Position numbers and translations under genes: made by a program
Source of the DNA: a virus
IMG/VR virus record: IMGVR_UViG_3300010354_000181
Span: 1 to 42,962 of that record
DNA: 42,962 bases
Direction: 5' to 3' (one strand)
The notes under the pieces: generated by a model
The model's input: the letters and a program-made list of their open reading frames with translations, nothing else
The model's database searches: none
What the model was told of the DNA's origin: nothing
Shown here: piece after piece, positions 38,877 through 42,962 of the stretch
How the letters are laid out: every line of letters starts with the position of its first letter
Position numbering within the stretch: the first letter of the stretch is position 1

Positions 38877-40532
38877 ATGGCGGATATTGCTCCTAAGTTA
38901 GTTGGTTTGAGCGCTGAAAGACTCACAGCGCTCCATAAGCGTGTTCACACAGAGCAAGCCACGCCCGCAAGCATTGAAGTCCACCACACCATCCTCAATG
39001 AGATGGGTCGCCGGGGTATGGAGTTACCCGAGGACGATTGGAATGGCTATGAGATTCTGATTGATTCCATAGATGGCGTGGACCTAACTAGCCTCTCCGG
39101 ATTGCCCGCTGAGACAGTCTTAGATGTCATCAAGTCCACCGGTAGCACGGTCGGCAATATCAAGACTTACTTGACCTATAAGGGTTATCAAATGCGGGTT
39201 GAGCCGGTCAGCAAAATGATTGTTGAAGAAGATGGAAAATGGGTTGTTTACAACGAAGAGGGAACTCGCAGTTTTGGAAGTTATGATTCTAAAGAAGAAG
39301 CCGAGGCAAGACTTCGACAGATTCATGCTTTCAGCAAAGCCGAAGAAGATGGATACACACCACCGCAAGCAGTTCGCACAGCGGCACAACGAGCAATCGA
39401 GTGGATTGATGCTGGTTTGGCTGGTGGCGGATTCACTAGAACTGGAAGAACAAGAGCGGGTCAGTTAGCCCGGGGCGAAAGTGTTTCGATTGAAACTTTG
39501 AAGAGAATGAAATCTTTCTTCTCTCGGCATGAAGTTGATAAAAGAGCCGTTGGATTTAGTCGCGGTGAAAAAGGATTTCCTTCCGCTGGTCGAGTTGCTT
39601 GGGACGCTTGGGGCGGTGACGCGGGATTCTCTTGGGCTGAAGCAATGGTTGAGAGATATGAGAACGCACAAAAGGTTGAAAAGCACGGTGAACATGACCA
39701 ATCTGACCATGGCGCGTGGGCTACCGGAGAAGGCGGAGCCAAAGAAGATTCCGGTGGGCGCACTAAAGTTCCGCCTAAAGCAGATGACATTCCGCCAAAA
39801 TCTGAGCGTACTTTGGAGGCAATCAAAGCCGCTAAGAGAATCAGAGAACAGGCTGAAAGGGTCGAACCGCTCATTACAGATTTGATGGTTCAACTTGCTG
39901 ACCAAAGCGGAGGTAAGTTTGCCACTCTGCCCGATGGCAAAGATTCCCTAACACAAAGAGTGAAATCGACAGAATCTCTAGCAAGAAAGATTGATGGCGA
40001 CGCAGAGAAAAAATATGGAGGCGATAGGGAAAAAGCGGCAGATAATATCTATGACGCAGTTCGTTATACCCTCAATGTAGATGATTCAAACTACACAGCA
40101 AACTTAGAAAATACGCTGAAAACTCTTGAATCGACAGGTTGGAAAATCACGGAAGTAAAAAACTTTTGGCAACAGGGTGACCCTTATGATGGCGTAAATA
40201 TGAAAGTCGAGCGAGATGGCGTAAAGGTCGAACTACAACTCCATACCCCTAAATCCTATGAAGTAAAGGAAGTCAAACTTCATAAGGATTATGAGACATA
40301 TAGAGAATCGACCGATGATGGAGTCCGCCAAAAGTTTTGGGACAAAATGGTTGAAACAGCCAAGGCAATCCCAAGACCGGCTAACACCGCCAAACTATTG
40401 ACTTTAGGCACCTTGGTTGTACAAACCTTTGAGACCGCTCAACAGGCTGGATTGACTAAATCAACCGGGGTTGATATTATATGGACAATAACAAGAGGAG
40501 GTATAGCCGTATGCGGTATTTCGCAAGTTTAG
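38877..40532 (+). CDS. Tagged multidomain head protein with RelA/SpoT-like domain
   Basis: 551 residues. Region 1 (about 1-150) includes YKGYQMRVEPVSKMIVEEDG. Region 2 (about 160-262) has TPPQAVRTAAQRAIEW...ARGESVSIETLKRMKSFFSRHE and SAGRVAWDAWGGDAG, a module seen in phage head proteins. The tag KHGEHDQSDHGAWATG lies at about 268-283. Region 3 (about 321-475) shows SLTQRVKSTESLARKI, IYDAVRYTLNV, KNFWQQGDPYDGVNM and VELQLHTPKSYEVKE, the pattern of phage RelA/SpoT synthetase-type domains. A (p)ppGpp-like or tRNA-modifying toxin role is possible. The last 22 bp overlap the protease gene. Confidence 0.72.
   Translation: MADIAPKLVGLSAERLTALHKRVHTEQATPASIEVHHTILNEMGRRGMELPEDDWNGYEILIDSIDGVDLTSLSGLPAETVLDVIKSTGSTVGNIKTYLTYKGYQMRVEPVSKMIVEEDGKWVVYNEEGTRSFGSYDSKEEAEARLRQIHAFSKAEEDGYTPPQAVRTAAQRAIEWIDAGLAGGGFTRTGRTRAGQLARGESVSIETLKRMKSFFSRHEVDKRAVGFSRGEKGFPSAGRVAWDAWGGDAGFSWAEAMVERYENAQKVEKHGEHDQSDHGAWATGEGGAKEDSGGRTKVPPKADDIPPKSERTLEAIKAAKRIREQAERVEPLITDLMVQLADQSGGKFATLPDGKDSLTQRVKSTESLARKIDGDAEKKYGGDREKAADNIYDAVRYTLNVDDSNYTANLENTLKTLESTGWKITEVKNFWQQGDPYDGVNMKVERDGVKVELQLHTPKSYEVKEVKLHKDYETYRESTDDGVRQKFWDKMVETAKAIPRPANTAKLLTLGTLVVQTFETAQQAGLTKSTGVDIIWTITRGGIAVCGISQV
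40463..40480 (+). promoter_or_regulatory. Palindrome promoter of the head protease gene
   Basis: AACCGGGGTT (40463-40472), GA, TATTAT (40475-40480), lying inside the end of the upstream gene. AGAGGAGG precedes the ATG at 40511. Confidence 0.6.
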
Positions 40533-41233
40533 GCGATGGCAATAAAGCCTTGAACATATTCCGTTTTGAAAGAGGCGAGACGGGAATGATTGAAGATTAT
40601 TGGACTCCTGAAGGTTGGAAGAAAGATAAAGACGCAGAGATAGTTCGCTATCTTGCTTTAGGACAAGGTGACTTCACGGAAATCTCTGACGAGGTGGCTC
40701 GCAAGATTTTTCCGCAAGCATTTGAAGATGAGGCAGTCAAAGCCCTAGGCGCTTTCAATCTTCAGAAAGCAGAGGGCGAAAAACGATACACACTTGGCGC
40801 TATGTATATCCCTGATATGGAAGATGCCCATGGTGAGTGGACAGATTCAGATGAGTTACAAAGAGCAGTTTGGGATTATGTTCGTACCAACGACCGCCGT
40901 ATCAGACTTCAGCACAATAGAGATGTTGTAGCGGGTGAATGGGTAGAAGTCATGGCTTTCCCACATTCACTCACAGTTCCTATTACAACCCCCGAAGGTA
41001 AAGAGGAGCAACACACTTATCCACCGAACACAGTTTTTCTTGGTGTGATTTGGGAACCTTGGGCTTGGGAAATGGTTCGAGATGGAAAGATTCGCGGTTA
41101 TTCAATCGGTGGAAAAGCCGAAAGATTATTTGTCGATATGGAAGTAGACAAAAGTGACCCCGGAGTGAACCAAGTTCATGTTGATACAATAATGAACCCG
41201 AAGAAACCAAAGGAAAAGATATATGAAGATTAG
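40511..41233 (+). CDS. XkdF-like prohead protease
   Basis: 240 residues. YTLGAMYIPDMEDAHGEWTD, IRLQHNRDVVAGEWVEVMAF, and VIWEPWAWEMVRDGKIRGYS followed by IGGKAERL match the XkdF family of putative phage proteases that process the head interior. The conserved His in LQHNRD and Ser in GYSIGGKA are candidate catalytic residues. Start chosen at 40511 (after AGGAGG) rather than 40481, which overlaps the -10. Confidence 0.8.
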   Translation: MRYFASLGDGNKALNIFRFERGETGMIEDYWTPEGWKKDKDAEIVRYLALGQGDFTEISDEVARKIFPQAFEDEAVKALGAFNLQKAEGEKRYTLGAMYIPDMEDAHGEWTDSDELQRAVWDYVRTNDRRIRLQHNRDVVAGEWVEVMAFPHSLTVPITTPEGKEEQHTYPPNTVFLGVIWEPWAWEMVRDGKIRGYSIGGKAERLFVDMEVDKSDPGVNQVHVDTIMNPKKPKEKIYED

Positions 41234-41633
41234 GGATAAGAAACTACTCGATACTTTACGCGAAGGTCCTTTGTCCCATTTATCTGACCTAGATTTCAAA
41301 ATGATTCGTGATGCCGTAAAAGAAAATGGCATTGACGGTGTTAGCGGATATGCCGCATCAATGATTGCTGACGCAAAGCGTCGCATGGCTTTCGACATGA
41401 AGAAAGCAAAACAAGTTCGCGTAGGCGATATGGTTTCTTGGGATTCATCCGGCGGAAGAGCCGAAGGTAAAGTTTTGAGAATCGAAAACTCCGGACGAAT
41501 CAATGTTCCGGGTTCTTCATTCAACATTCAGGGCGAAGAAGATGACCCTGCTGTTTTGATTACTCTGTATCGCGATGGAAAGCCAACCGATACAAAGGTT
41601 GGACACAAGATGTCCACACTAAAAAAAAAGTAG
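41223..41633 (+). CDS. TUDOR-like (DUF2945-type) head-module protein
   Basis: 136 residues. A helical N-terminus is followed by a small barrel (about 61-136): VRVGDMVSWDSSGGRAEGKV, INVPGSSFNIQ, DPAVLITLYRDGKPTDTKVG. This matches the hypervirulence-associated TUDOR-like domain often near XkdF. The gene ends in an A9-G run then TAG. The next frame has no start codon of its own and would be added by -1 slippage, giving a tagged 211-residue form. Confidence 0.75.
   Translation: MKIRDKKLLDTLREGPLSHLSDLDFKMIRDAVKENGIDGVSGYAASMIADAKRRMAFDMKKAKQVRVGDMVSWDSSGGRAEGKVLRIENSGRINVPGSSFNIQGEEDDPAVLITLYRDGKPTDTKVGHKMSTLKKK
41621..41630 (+). other. A9-G slippery run, possible -1 frameshift
   Basis: CTAAAAAAAAAGTAG: codons CTA AAA AAA AAG TAG in frame 0. 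A -1 slip on the run moves reading into GTA GTT CTT TCT and on to 41854. Either ribosomal frameshifting, polymerase slippage, or an A-count sequencing error would explain it. Confidence 0.55.
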
Positions 41634-41854
41634 TTCTTTCTAAACACGGAGACCACGACCAAGCCGCTCACGGCAACTGGCGTGAAGGAAATGATTCCGA
41701 AGGTGAAGATTCACCGGAGCCGAAAAACTATATTTCAAGTAGTCACTCAATCTCTAACGATGATGATTCCGAGGGTGAGTTTGGGGACTCTGACTACGAT
41801 AATCCCCGTCACATGGACACGATGGATTATCCAAGAAAGAAAACTAAGGGTTGA
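41630..41854 (+). CDS. Tagged C-terminal extension in the -1 frame
   Basis: 74 residues: VVLSKHGDHDQAAHGNWREG, then an acidic Ser/Asp/Glu-rich tail and DYPRKKTKG. It has the tag of the upstream effector-like genes, no ATG/GTG/TTG before the tag, and no Shine-Dalgarno. It makes sense only as an extension of the TUDOR-like protein. Confidence 0.6.
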   Translation, partial: VVLSKHGDHDQAAHGNWREGNDSEGEDSPEPKNYISSSHSISNDDDSEGEFGDSDYDNPRHMDTMDYPRKKTKG

Positions 41855-41856
41855 AA

Positions 41857-42123
41857 ATGAAATCGATTATCGACGATACAACCGAAATCCTGACATCCAT
41901 GAATCTTCGAGTAATCCCGGTCGAGACCCCTCCCGGATATAGCGGACTTCAGGTGGACCTGCCCAATGATTCACAAGCCTTTTTCGTTTGGGCAAAAATC
42001 GACAAAGACGATTATGCCTTTAGAGTGGCTCGATTTTGGGCTAATGAGAATCCTTTTTCAATGCTTATGATTCCTAACCTGATTGAAGCCTTGGCTAGAA
42101 CCCGGGAGTTGGCTAGACAGTAA
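41857..42123 (+). CDS. Hypothetical head-module protein
   Basis: 88 residues: MKSIIDDTTEILTSMNLRVI, then a beta segment SQAFFVWAKIDKDDYAFRVA and a helical end. The ATG follows AAGGG and lies 2 nt after the stop of the -1 frame extension, which supports that extension being translated. No domain recognised. Confidence 0.65.
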   Translation: MKSIIDDTTEILTSMNLRVIPVETPPGYSGLQVDLPNDSQAFFVWAKIDKDDYAFRVARFWANENPFSMLMIPNLIEALARTRELARQ

Positions 42124-42132
42124 AAAGGCTAA

Positions 42133-42198
42133 AACTACACTTGTGGTATTCTTCATTCGTCAAGACCCGAGGTTAGTTTTTTTAGCCGGATGCTAAAA
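42133..42198 (+). promoter_or_regulatory. Promoter and leader hairpin of the scaffold/capsid gene
   Basis: AACTACACTT (42133-42142), GTGG, TATTCT (42147-42152): spacing equals the minus-strand family, but the palindrome is degenerate, so this site may escape control. The leader has TTTTAGC/GCTAAAA (42180-42198, loop CGGAT). The TTG start is at 42229 after AAGGAG. Confidence 0.6.
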
Positions 42199-42228
42199 GA
42201 CTTGCCTCTTATTTGTAAGGAGAGACCC

Positions 42229-42962
42229 TTGCCCAAGCCACGCACTCGCAAAATGGTGAATCTTGCTATTGAAGAGACAAGTGGAGTGGACCATCCGGCT
42301 CACTTACATGAAGGCTGGTTGGTTATGAAATCTGCTAGTCAATCTGAAGTTCAGAGGGTACTGGACAAATCGCTCACCGAGGAGGACTCCAATATGGAGC
42401 AAACAAACACTTCGGCAACTGAAGAGCAGGAGAAGCCGGTTGAAAAAACCGTAGAGGAAGAACTCGCGGCGGCTCAAGCCCGTATCGCAGAACTCGAAGC
42501 CAAACTCGCCGAAAAGGAATCTGAAAAGCCTGAGTTGGAAGTTGAAATGGCGGCGAGTGAGGAAAAGCCCTCTGAAGAAAAGAAAATGGACGAGTACATG
42601 AAGTCCGCTCCCGAATCAGTTGTCAAAATGATTACCACCCTCAAGGCAGAAGCAGAAGCGGCAACCGCAGAACTCCGCAAGGAGCGCGTTGCCCGTGCTG
42701 ACGCAGAGGCAGTAGAAAAAGCAAAGGGTTGGGCTAATCTCAATCTCAATGCTGAAAAAGTTGGACCGGCACTACGCCGTTTGAATGAAGTAGATTCAGA
42801 CCTCGCGAAGAGCATTGAAGAAGTTCTTTCTTCAGTAAATGCTCAGGCTGAATCAGCATCGATTTTTGCGGAGATAGGCAAATCCGCAGACTTCCCAACG
42901 GGCAATGCTTATGACCGCATGACGGCATTGGCAAAGTCGGCAGTCGAAGAGGGAGTAGCAAA
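42229..42962 (+). CDS. Scaffold/capsid-type head protein (partial)
   Basis: 244 residues visible, cut by the window end. The TTG start follows AAGGAG by six bases. It begins PKPRTRKMVNLAIEETSGVD, then HPAHLHEGWLVMKSA, as in actinophage head proteins cleaved or folded with an N-terminal delta/scaffold region. A long Glu/Ala coiled coil (about 75-180) follows. The capsid fold itself may lie beyond the window. Confidence 0.7.
   Translation, partial: MPKPRTRKMVNLAIEETSGVDHPAHLHEGWLVMKSASQSEVQRVLDKSLTEEDSNMEQTNTSATEEQEKPVEKTVEEELAAAQARIAELEAKLAEKESEKPELEVEMAASEEKPSEEKKMDEYMKSAPESVVKMITTLKAEAEAATAELRKERVARADAEAVEKAKGWANLNLNAEKVGPALRRLNEVDSDLAKSIEEVLSSVNAQAESASIFAEIGKSADFPTGNAYDRMTALAKSAVEEGVA

Noticed and set aside
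42474-42961. Minus-strand frames at the right end
   Set aside because: Antisense to the coiled-coil region of the scaffold/capsid-type gene.
1-42962. Integrase, excisionase or attachment site marking a temperate phage
   Set aside because: None recognised. ParB-like and SOS-controlled genes alone are not proof of lysogeny, and part of the genome is outside the window.

Overview
The window reads as a large part of one tailed double-stranded DNA phage genome (siphovirus-like: long tape measure protein, long tail fibre-type genes). Base composition looks mid-40s percent GC by eye. Several signs point to an actinobacterial host: two WhiB-family genes, a consensus Gram-positive/actinobacterial LexA box, several probable leaderless genes with a TANNNT -10 box 6-8 nt before the start codon, and many small proteins of types common in actinophages. 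A moderate-GC actinobacterium such as a freshwater planktonic lineage would fit, but that is inference. No integrase, recognisable immunity repressor, tRNA, IS element or CRISPR array was found.

Layout, left to right. 1-9046 (+): end of a tail chaperone-type gene, tape measure protein, four tail/baseplate genes, then lysis (holin, CHAP endolysin, XhlA-like protein). 9050-14356 (+): recombination and replication (Gam-like, ERF, winged helix protein, replication initiator with iteron-like repeats inside it, HNH, RusA, double-ParB protein). 14363-17000 (+): small and large terminase and a PD-(D/E)XK-like protein. 16977-28692: mostly minus-strand accessory region of many small genes, with a SpeD-like gene, a proteasome-beta-like Ntn hydrolase, an HDAC/acetylpolyamine amidohydrolase-family enzyme and a secreted proline/threonine-rich protein with a SUEL-type lectin domain; short plus-strand islands sit at 19996-20760 and 25421-26268. 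28758-33348 (+): small genes, a highly structured non-coding stretch, a transglycosylase-like gene, two WhiB-like genes and SSB. 33357-42962 (+): head module (portal, MuF, effector-like genes, XkdF-type protease, TUDOR-like protein, start of a scaffold/capsid-type gene). The order suggests that the missing capsid, connector and major tail genes join the right end to the left end.

Regulation is the most striking layer. At least a dozen promoters on both strands carry a palindrome close to AACCCGGGTT, 3-4 bp upstream of a TATACT-like -10 box. Many of their transcripts would begin with a tiny hairpin that holds the Shine-Dalgarno sequence in its loop; the stem sequence differs between genes but pairing is kept (GTTCT/AGAAC, GTCCT/AGGAC, GTCC/GGAC, GTCT/AGAC). 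This looks like a phage-wide regulon.

The head module carries a second theme: a short tag (H-G-x-H-D-Q-x-x-H-G-x-W) recurs five times, in proteins that also contain ADP-ribosyltransferase-, GNAT- and RelA/SpoT-like domains, and in a frame reached only by slipping on an A9 run after the TUDOR-like gene. A set of tagged, possibly virion-delivered effectors is a reasonable hypothesis.
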